This document shows positions 1 through 8,349 of a stretch of DNA of 17,643 bases, piece after piece; the first letter of the stretch is position 1; each line of letters opens with the position of its first letter. Made by a program: the position numbers and the translations under genes. Origin of the DNA: Parachlorella kessleri (taxonomy: Eukaryota; Chlorophyta; Trebouxiophyceae; Chlorellales; Chlorellaceae); contig BBXU01002090.1 in assembly GCA_001598975.1 (NCBI GenBank), positions 1-17,643 on the forward strand, written 5' to 3'. The notes under the pieces were generated by a model. That model made no database searches. It was not told the origin of the DNA and saw nothing but the letters and a program-made list of their open reading frames with translations.

Positions 1-205
1 TGCGAGGGCCCTGGCGTGTGACCCTCACCAGTGATTGGGAGGGACCCACGTGAGCCGGACAACAGGCACGAACCGGGCACGACTGCACCCCACCCCTGTC
101 AGCACAGCCGCCCTTGAGTTTTCCCTCTCTTCGCGCACAGCTTGCCACCATGGGCAAACACCCGGGCTCCTTGGGTGGCTAGCCAATAAAGTGCCCGGGC
201 TGTAG
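1..205 (+). other. 3' part of an acyl-CoA synthetase intron
   Basis: This stretch has no reading frame resembling the part of acyl-CoA synthetase that should precede residue 1 of the next exon, and it ends in a plausible acceptor (ctgtag at 200-205). I read it as the tail of an intron. The upstream exons of the gene lie outside the window. Confidence 0.6.
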
Positions 206-1830
206 GAGGAGACGCGCAAGGCGCTTGACGGCGACGGCTGGTTCCACACGGGGGACGTGGGCGAGTTCACGCCCACCGGCTCGCTGCGCGTCATCGACCG
301 CAAGAAGAACATCTTCAAGCTCAGCCAGGGTGAGGTTGTGTTGTGGCTGGAATCTTGCAAAACACACTGAGAAGTAGTTACTAGGAGGAAGCTGAACGTC
401 TTCAAGATCAGCCAGGGTGAGCACCCGAAGGGTTTCTGTTGTTGGGATCTTGCAATACACACTGGGCAGTAGTTACTAATGAAGGAAGCTGACCATCTCG
501 GTGGCAGAGGTCGAGGGGGTGCTGGGGGGGACACCTGCAACTGTAAGCGAAAGAGGTGTTGGCCAACATACTTGCCCATCACCCGATCCGTGACTCATCC
601 CTGCAGGCGAGTACATCGCTGTGGAGAAGATTGAGGGCGTGCTGGGCGAGTGCCCGCTGGTGAACCAGCTGTGGGTGCACGGCAACCGCTTTGAGAGCTG
701 CCTGGTGGCGGCGGTGGTGCCGTCCAAGAGCAAGCTGGAGGTGTGTGTGTGTGGGGTGGGGGGGGGGGCAGGCACCTGGCTGGGTGGGTGGTGGTGGGGG
801 TTTGGGGTGTGATTGGCGAGGGGGGGGAGGGTGTCTGCCTTGTGGATGGACACTCATCGGAGGGGCCTTGCCCAACTACTCAGTGGGGTGGTGGAAGTGC
901 AGGGGGGGGTATCCATCCAGGGGGCAAAGGCGCTGTCACCGCCTGAGTGGTTGTTCTGCCTAAGCCTCTCAACCACTGCACTGTCTCGACAACTGTTCTG
1001 GGGGGGATTGAGGACGTTTCCTCCCCAAGCAGCCAGCGCTGGGTGCGATGCACGCCTTGCAACACGAAGTCCTCCTTGCAGCCCCTCTCCGCAAGTGCCG
1101 GCTGGCCGGGGCCGCCGCCCTGCACAGGCTGCATGCGCACGTCCATACTGCCACCCCGTTACTCATCTGCTCCTTCCTTGCATGGTGCCAGGCCTGGGCC
1201 AGGGAGCAGGGCATTGAGGGCACCTACAAGGAGCTGTGTGGCCGGGAGGAGGTGAAGAAGATGGTACTTAAGGAGCTAGCAGACACCGGCAGGCGGGGAG
1301 GGCTGAAGGTGACCCACGATCTCCTAGTATGGCAAGGAATTTGTAAAGGGTTCCAAGGCTTGCGGGTTCAACTTCCTGAACATAGATGAATCCCTAAGGG
1401 GTTCCAGCACACACTCCTTTGAGTTGCTCCTGACGACTGACCAGACTCCTGTTGAATAGCTGACAGCCTGCAATGCCCGCCCTTTTAGTACCTGGCGACC
1501 CCCCGGGTGACATCTCTGTCCACTGTGTCCACTGTTCTCCTCCCTGTGTGTGCCCCGGAGTTGACTGGCACCAGACTGCCTTTCAATGGCTAACAAGCTG
1601 CTGATGCCTGCCCTGAAACTCTTCACTGTCCCTCTTCCCTGTGTCTGCGTGTGCAGCCCTTTGAGCTGCCTAAGGCTGTGCTGCTGGAGCCGGAGTACTT
1701 CTCCGTGGCCAACAGCCTGCTCACGCCCACGCTGGAGCTGCGCCGGCGACAGCTGCGGGAGCGGTACGCGGGCGCCGTGGAGGCAATGTACGCGGGGCTC
1801 AGGGCCAAGGCAGCAGCCCACGGCGGCTGA
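206..1830 (+). CDS. LACS: Long-chain acyl-CoA synthetase, C-terminal exons (5' partial)
   Basis: Long-chain acyl-CoA synthetases activate fatty acids to acyl-CoA through an acyl-adenylate, feeding lipid synthesis or beta-oxidation. Visible coding exons are 206-329, 607-740, 1192-1308 and 1657-1830. The introns have GT-AG ends, the phases fit (phase 1, 0, 0), and the last exon ends in TGA. The first exon carries the ANL-superfamily hinge region, [11 protein letters not shown] then [15 protein letters not shown], and continues across the intron as [12 protein letters not shown], which is the eukaryotic LACS form. The third exon holds [16 protein letters not shown] and the last holds [12 protein letters not shown] and [11 protein letters not shown]. 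The A10 region normally reads TFKLKRPQL in this family; here it reads TLELRRRQL, so the usual lysine is glutamate. That could mean altered activity, a decaying copy or a sequence error. The ATP-binding P-loop and the N-terminus are outside the window, so localisation and subclass cannot be judged. Confidence 0.93.
308..491 (+). repeat. Tandem duplication of an exon end plus 5' splice site inside LACS
   Basis: Copy A is about 308-394 and copy B about 395-491. Copy A begins in the exon (codons for NIFKLSQ) and crosses the real donor GTGAGG. Copy B begins with codons for NVFKISQ followed by GTGAGC. Both then share an atcttgcaa, acacactg, agtagttact, ggaagctg series in the same order. Copy B lies wholly in the intron. 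It is followed at 495-530 by a stretch that would read [12 protein letters not shown], resembling [12 protein letters not shown] from the true next exon, and by a possible donor GTAAGC at 543. Confidence 0.85.
741..930 (+). repeat. GT-repeat and G-run tract in a LACS intron
   Basis: The intron between the second and third visible LACS exons (741-1191) opens with a (GT)n run, then an 11-G run at 758-768, repeated GGTGG/GGGTG units, and further G runs near 821-831 and 902-908. The G runs all lie on the coding strand, so the pre-mRNA could form G-quadruplexes next to the donor site. No coding content is supported here. Confidence 0.7.
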
Positions 1831-2591
1831 CCTACCCTGAAGGGAGATGCGCGCAAAGCATGGCATTGTGAGCGGAGCGGGCCCTGAAGGGAGGGGCGAG
1901 CACCGAGGTTTGATATGTGGCTCGGGCTGCAAGTGCTGTTGGGAGGGGTCAGTCGTGTGGGGGGTGCGGTGCTTGGCGAGTCAGTCCCTTCCAGCATAGC
2001 CAACAAGGGGGCCATCGCTGTATGGATAAGGTGCGAAAATCATGGTGCACAGTAGCAGCGATTCAACATATGAAACTCTTCCTGGGCCATGCATGTCACT
2101 TATACTGAACTTTCGGTTGCCTTCCTGGTTCCATCGGATTATCCGCCACAGCGTCTGCTAGTTCATCGTGATTGAGGGGGCCCTTAGTAATCCTATCAGA
2201 ATGCTGGGTAGAAGTACCTGTGACATACTTCCGGCAAGTACAACATGAAAGGGAAGCTGGTGAACTGCTGCCTGCACATCTTTAGTGCTGCCAGGGAATG
2301 AGACAGGACATAGTGCTCCATTACTCTTCTCGCTTGTTTGTACCCTGTGGAGTGTGTGTACACTGCCACTCAAGGCATGCAGGCATGGTGAGGCTCATGT
2401 GGTACTTCTTTGTACTTCCTTATCTCCCGCGGCATGTCACTGACAGGCAGAAGGATCTTTTTGCCCTCTGTGTTTGTAGCTAGTACGCCTTTTCCAAGTA
2501 GCACCTCACATCAGCGTGGCTGGGGCAATGTGATAATGGCTTCGTCCACTCTTGCGGGCGTGGGAGCTTACCATTCAGTGCATGGCCTACC

Positions 2592-2596
2592 TGTAA
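2592..2596 (+). terminator. Candidate poly(A) signal for LACS
   Basis: This is a TGTAA, the chlorophyte-type polyadenylation element, and the first one seen on this strand after the LACS stop at 1830. It would imply a 3' UTR of about 0.8 kb. A single pentamer is weak evidence. Confidence 0.3.
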
Positions 2597-3135
2597 CATC
2601 CTACTCGTACACCGGAAACAGCACAGGGGGTATTCTACTGCGCTTGATGGTCCATTGAGGGAGTTGGTGCCAAGCAGTGGAACTACAACCTCATCCCTTG
2701 ATACAGGTCATCGGTCCCAGCTCCAGGAGTGACAAGCAACATGCACCTGCGCGAAGGACCGCTGGTGCTGGGCAGCTGCCACAAGGGCAGAGCACAAGAG
2801 ATACCTCTATATGCCTTATAACTTCTTGCTGCTGCATGCTTCTGCAGGCTTCCAGCAGAAATCCAAACCTGACTTAGCAGCCACATGCACAGGCAACCCC
2901 GCTCCTTTTCTGATGTGCCAAAGCCCAGGCCATGGAAATACGCAAAAGGATGCCATGAAGTGGGCAGTGCTTCGGTTGCAGCGCCACAGTACCACCTCTT
3001 TCAAAAGTGTTCCTGGTGGTGGCACTTCCAGCGTCACCACCAGCACTGGGGTGGAGCCAGCCATACTCAAGCCTGTCAGCCATCCAGGTTCCAGGCCGTC
3101 TCTGTCGGTAGCCTAGAGGAGTCCACCGAGGGGGC

Positions 3136-3154
3136 GGGGGGGGGGGGGGGGGGG
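3136..3154 (+). repeat. Uninterrupted 19-G homopolymer
   Basis: A run of 19 G follows a GGGGGC lead-in in the intergenic region, about 450 bp upstream of the eS30 start codon. It is G-quadruplex-prone and likely to vary in length. Its exact length is also prone to sequencing error. Confidence 0.9.
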
Positions 3155-3558
3155 TCAGGCCTGCTCCTATCTCCCCAGCCAGGCTGCACCCGTGGCAGGA
3201 AGTTGAAGGGAGAGCGTGTGACCTGATGCGTATTCTCGTGGGCACCTGCCACCAGCAGGCCTGGAGCGGCGGGTCCCAGCAAGGAACAGGAGGTCTGACG
3301 GCACAATACGCCTTGAGACTTGGAAGTGAAAAGCCCTTGGAGCTTTGAATACACTGGAAATGGACTCGAGCGTCTTCAATGCCGGGTTCTAAAGCCCCGC
3401 ATGCTAACATGCTAAACGTCAGTCTTATAGTGCAGGAATATTGACTCTGTGTTTAGATTAAAGCCAGAGCCGAGGGCCGCTTGCTAGTTATTTCAGCCCA
3501 GAGCGGGAAAGTGAGCGGGAGCTGAGAGCCGACGGACACAAGCCTTGCTTGAGGGGGA

Positions 3559-3576
3559 TCCTTCCTTCTCTTCCTT
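3559..3576 (+). promoter_or_regulatory. Polypyrimidine tract in the eS30 5' leader region
   Basis: An unbroken 18-nt pyrimidine run lies 29-46 bases upstream of the eS30 start codon. Ribosomal-protein mRNAs in animals often start in a terminal oligopyrimidine tract, and similar tracts are seen near plant ribosomal-protein gene starts. Whether transcription starts here is inference. I see no clear TATA box at a fixed distance. Confidence 0.4.
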
Positions 3577-3604
3577 GCGAGGTCTCGTCGCGGCTCCTGC
3601 AAAC

Positions 3605-4255
3605 ATGGGGTGCGTGATAGTGCCCTTGAGTACGCGTCCAGTTGCGGCAGCTCGCAGCCTTTGGCACTGCTGTGTGGAGTTGTTCCTGCTGTTATCAACT
3701 TGCGGGACTGTGGCGACCGCTGGGGACAGCTGCAGCTTGGCAGTATGCACCATGTCATGGCGAGGAGAGCATCACAGTTAAGGAATTGCCTCCTGAACGT
3801 GCTGCAGTAAGGTCCACGGCTCCCTCGCCCGTGCCGGTAAGGTGCGCGGCCAGACTCCCAAGGTCCCCAAGCAGGACAAGAAAAAGAACCCCAAGGGCAG
3901 GGCGCTCAAGCGCATCAAGTACAACAGGCGTTTTGTGAATGTTGGTGAGTGGGCCACGGACGCGTAGAGGGAGAGTGTTTGGGGAGTCAAGCAGACATCT
4001 AGGCTTGTGATCGTGGGGCCCGCTTTGCTGCATCCGCCAGCTCTGTGGGTGCTGCAGGTTAGCGGACAGCCGGGCCAGTGGACTGTGCTGGCAGTGGGCA
4101 TTCCAAGCAATCCTAGTTGTAGTGTAGAATCTGCAGGTACCGCAGGAGAGCTGCGAGAGGTTCGCAACTAAGCCGAACCCCTGCCTGATAAGATGTGTGC
4201 CATCTGGTGTGCAGTGGTTGGCTTTGGCAAGAAGAGGGGCCCCAACTCCCAGTAA
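3605..4255 (+). CDS. RPS30: Small ribosomal subunit protein eS30 (complete)
   Basis: eS30 is a small, very basic protein of the cytosolic 40S subunit. Three exons, 3605-3609, 3808-3944 and 4215-4255 including the stop TAA, give 60 residues. Both introns are GT-AG with donors GTGCGT and GTGAGT. The protein begins [20 protein letters not shown], continues through [20 protein letters not shown] and ends [18 protein letters not shown], an essentially full-length match to plant and algal eS30 in both length and motif order. The first coding exon holds only ATGGG, so the second codon is split; this fixes the start, because no other upstream ATG restores the conserved MGKVHG. In animals eS30 is made as a fusion to a ubiquitin-like protein (FAU). 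No such part is present here, as in plants. Confidence 0.98.
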
Positions 4256-4473
4256 AGCCTGAGCCTGGGTCAACAGAGGCCGCCTTGCCAGAGGTAGGTC
4301 AGCTAAAGGTTGAATACGAGCAGCAGTTGTGGTGCACCCGGTGGCTGCAAGGGCTGCGTGCCTGTCTGCTCTCTGAGATATGAGCAACTCGGTGCGTCTG
4401 TATGGGTGGCGCATCAATGGCCTGCTTGCTCCCAGGTAACTGGGGTGCAGAAGCCAGGGTTTACATTACAGGC

Positions 4474-4496
4474 TTCGTTACAAACTGTGTAACGAA
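4474..4496 (+). terminator. Hairpin containing a TGTAA poly(A) signal, downstream of eS30
   Basis: A perfect 9-bp inverted repeat, TTCGTTACA and TGTAACGAA, encloses a 5-nt loop about 220 bases after the eS30 stop. The right arm starts with TGTAA at 4488-4492, the chlorophyte-type poly(A) signal. The position suits the end of the eS30 transcript. A second TGTAA lies near 4521. Confidence 0.5.
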
Positions 4497-5532
4497 TCGC
4501 TGTGCTGGCATGTGCAGAGATGTAAAAGGAGTTCCGCTGGGGGCGTGGCACGAGACTTATGCAGCCTGGCAGTCACAGCGGGGCAGTCATAGCCAGGCAG
4601 GACCAGCGGAGGACCACTGCAGTGACATATCTTGGCTGTCAGCTTCCCCCGATGTAAGAGCTTCAGCGCCGCTCGTGTGCAATTGGTAGAGTTGACGAGG
4701 CATCAGACAGGGAGTACAAATTTCCAAGCACTTGTGCAGCCAGGGGGGCTGTGTGGCCCGGCTGGCGGTGCCAAGCGCTGGGCGCCTGAAAAGATTCGTA
4801 TAAAGCAGGCCAAAGAAGCTGTCATTTCTGGCAGGACACGAAGTGGCTGATCGAGGTCCCTGCATTTCCGTCCTTACCTTCACGAGCCGGGGACCCAATT
4901 CAGGAGTCCTGAGGTGGTGACGAGCACAAGACCTCAAGAAACCACTAGGGTTGCTGCCCCACAGCTGTGTCTAGCATGCTCTGGGTCGCAGGACCACCGT
5001 GGCCACCCTGCTGCTTATGGCCTGGTACCACCGCCCCTGGACGATATATATTTGCAGGGATATCGGCGAAGTACTCGGTCATTGCTGGTAGTACAATGCA
5101 TGTCACCACGTCCGATGTCCCAAGGATGTCCTGGGCGCTCCCAGGGAGTGCTGGGCTTGAAAGACTACGGCCACTGGCGGTCAGGCAGGTGTCACAGCCA
5201 TAGCAGCACCCCCGCCACTCTCCATACCGGCCGAACACTCGGGCAGGTGGCAAGCTAGTTACCAATCCGGTTGCGGTGTTAGTAGCAGGAGTAGTAAGTC
5301 TGAAATGCCCATCTGGTACAGCTTTCCCGTGAGTGTACTTGGGATGGCACTAAAAGTAGCAATTGCCGTCAACCTGTGGAAAGTGCACGAGTCCCGCACG
5401 GATCCCAGCTGTGTCCCCTAATGTAGTGTTCCCACGACGACTTTCCCCGCCCGCGCCTTGACTAACAACGGGGGGGAGAGACTTTTCTGGACAAGAGTAA
5501 GCAGAAAAGAGAACACAGTCCTGACCGCACAT
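4497..5532. other. Intergenic region between eS30 and the Ser/Pro-rich gene
   Basis: About 1.0 kb without a gene I can support. Open frames on both strands near 4587-4937 and 4914-5265 have no recognisable motifs. A TATATAT run at about 5044-5050 is the only promoter-like element seen, nearly 0.5 kb upstream of the next start codon, so its role is doubtful. Confidence 0.55.
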
Positions 5533-7936
5533 ATGGAGACGCCGGTGGCTGGTCTGGCCCTTGATCTGGCCTCCCATTCCCTCGCACGGAGGTCGCCCTT
5601 CTCCCCCAGTAACACCATCACCACAGGGTGGCAGTCTGACCCCTCTAAGACCAAGTAAGCACCGTTTCGGAACGGCCTCCGCCCACTACAATTATGACCT
5701 GACATAGGGCCTGGACCTAACATAGGCTGCCTGCCCCCTGCTAAGCAGCGACCTGCTCAGCGACATAGCCAAGGTCCTACACACCCCGGTCCCCTCACCA
5801 CAGGTAGGCACACAACCTCTTGCATCCCGGCTGTAGCCTGCTCACGCATCCTTCCCTTTTTCTTGAACTGCTGATTTTCTTTCCTCACAGGCAGCTGGCC
5901 TTGCTCGGCGCCTTGAGGGCAACTACCCGGGGAACACAAACACAGTAAACTCCGGCGGCTCGAGGCGACAGTCTGCCAAAGACGTACGTAAGCTTGGTGC
6001 AACCTTGCAGCTGAGCTTTGCTGGTAGCGTTCCTTAGCACAATGCAACCGCGTCGGCTGTACATCACATGCTAGCCTGTGGCAATCCTTTGCAGCTTGTG
6101 GCTTCCTTGGATGCCCTGCTGGAGAAGTCTCCCTCTGCTGACCTGGGTCGCGCGGCAGTCCAAGGGGTCCACACAGGCCCCTCCCCGCGGCCAAGCCTAA
6201 GCTTGGCCCCGGAGTCAGGGTTGAGGAGGAGTGGCTCGTCCAGCAGCATTGCCAACGAGGTGCTGGCGCTCCTTGAGAGGCAGCCCTCCCGCTCGTCCCT
6301 CAGCCGGGCCGTGTCCTTCAAGGATATTGCAGCGTCGCCATCACTCTCAGCAGAGGCCTCTGTTGCATCCCTGCTGGACCAAATCACCACAGTCACCTCG
6401 CCGCGCGGCTCCTTTGCCACCCCGCCCGCCGCCTTGTTGTCATCACCAGCTATTTTGCCGGAGGCCAGCTTTGGGCCGGCAATTGTTGCTGCCGCTACTG
6501 TTGCCACATCTCCCGTTCAAACGGCGTCAGATGCATCGCAGCAGCTGCGGCGGAGCCCTAGCCTGTCCAGCCAGGCAGCACTGGATTTTGAGCAGCAGCA
6601 GCTTCTGCGTAGTCCCAGCCTGACGCCGCTGTCACCCAGCCAGGCAGCCGCCAGGGTCTCAACTCCACTTGCTAGGGCACCCAGCGGCATCCCAGGTGCA
6701 GCAGGGGCCCCGCCTAGCCCTGCCCTGCCAGGCCTAGGCTCGCCCAGGCTGTCTCGAATGGGTTCTTTCAGCTCCAAGCCCTCCCCGCTGGGGCCTTTCA
6801 GCCCCAGGGGCTCACTGGTGGAGCCGTCCAGCCCCACAGCCTTCTTGGCCCTGGGATCAGGGCAGCTGAAGACAGGAGGGTCGCCTCCATCGCCGCGGCT
6901 AGCAGCTGGACAGCACATTGAGAGGGTGGTGCTGCAACCCCTTTCCTTCGACTTGCAACAAGGGCACAGGTGAGGCATACCATGTCATAGCTCTGATGTC
7001 GGGTGGAGGGCCGGGGAAGGCTTGCCCAACCTGTGCTGCACTAGGGCTATGAGGAGAGCACGCAGGTTGACCTAGGTGGCGTCCGGCGGCAGCATAGGAC
7101 AGGATATACTTGTTAAGGCTCGCGCTCTGAATCTAGTTGACCGATGGCCTGCGCTGTGGGGCACCTGGACAACCCCGGTAACATGAATGTTCATGCGCTT
7201 CTGTTCTATTCCCATGTCTGTGCGGGCCATGTCTGTGCGGGATGGTGCATGCCATGGAGTATGGCCTCTGAGCACATCCTTGCATGTCCTGATGTTCAAT
7301 TCGCTGCGTGTGAGGTTCCTTGCAACCTTGCCAGGTGACGGTGAGCTGGTAGAACGCTCCTCTTAACCTGACGAGACTGGGAGTTTAGATGCTATCAAGC
7401 ACATCTGCTGCAAAGGGTTGGCTAAATGACAGCCTATTGCTCTGACCTTGCAGGTTCTTGCAGGAGGCTTCCAATGTGTTGTCAGAGCTGGCAGCTTTCG
7501 CCCAAATGGAGAGGAGTGCCACTGCTCGCTTTCAAGCCAAGCTGGCTGAGCAGCTGAACCTTGTCTTCAGGGTAACTAGCTAGCTGGCACAGTGTTGATA
7601 TGACGTTATTTTATTCCCATTGCAATGCCCTCAAGTGCGCCTGCAGTATGCATGGCTTTGCTCAAACGGTGACAGTGCAACTTGAGTTATTGTCATCTAC
7701 GTGCTGGAAACGTTGCCAGAACATCCCCTTCCCCACCATTTTTTTTGGACACTTTGCATTTTGCATCCATAAGACCATGTTCCAGGCCCTGCATGTGCCT
7801 AGTGTTGCATTCATTGACTGTCGGACGGATGTGGTTCCACGACCCCCTTCCCTGCCTAGGTCTTGTGCAGTTGGGTGGCGGCGAGCCGCCATACGACAAT
7901 CTCTTGCAGTTTGGCACAGCACCATGGACTTGGTGA
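5533..7936 (+). CDS. Ser/Pro-rich hypothetical protein with RxxS and S-P motifs
   Basis: I do not recognise this protein. Six exons (5533-5654, 5749-5803, 5891-5983, 6095-6969, 7454-7571, 7871-7936) join in frame to 442 residues; all introns are GT-AG with matching phases. The start is the first ATG in an open exon (METPVAGLAL), but that frame stays open upstream, so an earlier exon is possible. Residues 91-381 are low-complexity Ser/Pro/Ala sequence with many basophilic and proline-directed motifs: RRQS, RRSGS, RAVSF at 161-165, RRSPSL, LLRSPSL at 260-266, RMGSF at 311-315. Four short amphipathic stretches recur, each followed by S/T/P residues: LLSDIAKVL (43-51), LVASLDALLE (91-100), IANEVLALLE (142-151), SVASLLDQI (179-187). 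Residues 383-421 look helical (FLQEASNVLSELAAFAQMER). The last exon (GGGEPPYDNLLQFG) is the least certain. No transit peptide, membrane segment or catalytic motif is visible; it looks like a disordered, phosphorylation-regulated protein. Confidence 0.6.
6539..6655 (+). repeat. Degenerate tandem repeat coding for QQLxRSPSL...SQAA
   Basis: Two adjacent copies of about 60 bp within the Ser/Pro-rich gene encode QQLRRSPSLSSQAA and QQLLRSPSLTPLSPSQAA. The DNA copies share gcagcagct, agccagcct-like and agccaggcagc blocks in the same order, which points to internal duplication of a motif that resembles a phosphorylation site. Confidence 0.6.
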
Positions 7937-8349
7937 CAGGTATATTCTAACGTATGCTTTGGAGTGTAAGTGAGCCAGTCGGATGCACTGAGCTGGTGCA
8001 GAAGACTCGTAGGAACCGTGACGGATGCAAACAAGATACCTGCATTCTGCAGCTGCAAGGCTTCACAGGTAGCCCCTACGCCGGTGTCGCGAACTGATGC
8101 AGGCGCTAACAGCATGAACGGCAGCGTTGTAGTATCTTGTTGTGGGAGGAAGCTCCCGCCACCAGCACGATAGTTCCCTGCGATGCCAAACGTGGCTTTG
8201 GAAGCATAGGGCTACACACCGTCGGCTCCTGGATTGGTTGAAGGCTCGTTGCAACCGCGATCACTGGCAATTACCTGCAGATTCCGCTTTTGCACACGCC
8301 CGCCTGAAGACAGCCAGGGGAGGCGCAGTCTCACCTAACAGCGCTTACC
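7937..8349. other. Short gap between the Ser/Pro-rich gene and the CBM20 gene
   Basis: This gap should hold the 3' UTR of one gene and the promoter and leader of the next. No reading frame here links the two genes in a phase-consistent way. No TATA box is evident upstream of the CBM20 gene start at 8350. Confidence 0.5.
7965..7969 (+). terminator. Candidate poly(A) signal of the Ser/Pro-rich gene
   Basis: A TGTAA lies 29 bases after the proposed stop codon (7934-7936). It fits the reading that the gene ends here rather than running into the CBM20 exons, though the implied 3' UTR is short. Confidence 0.45.

Larger units (their letters stand above)
1831..3604. other. Intergenic region between LACS and eS30
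   Basis: This 1.77-kb stretch should hold the LACS 3' UTR and the eS30 promoter. Several open frames exist on both strands, the longest on the minus strand at 2874-3410. None shows a recognisable family, a consistent splice pattern or a convincing start, and that longest frame runs through the poly-G tract as a poly-proline run. I see no further gene. Confidence 0.6.

Noticed and set aside
1324..1932. 202-aa minus-strand frame
   Set aside because: It overlaps the last LACS exon in antisense and has no recognisable content.
2874..3410. 178-aa minus-strand frame with a poly-proline run
   Set aside because: The prolines come from the 19-G homopolymer. No motif or splice support is seen.
3755..4417. 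220-aa minus-strand frame
   Set aside because: It is antisense to the clearly identified eS30 exons and shows no recognisable domain.
4587..4937. 116-aa minus-strand frame in the eS30 to Ser/Pro-rich gap
   Set aside because: It has no conserved motif, no splice-consistent neighbours and ordinary shadow-frame composition.
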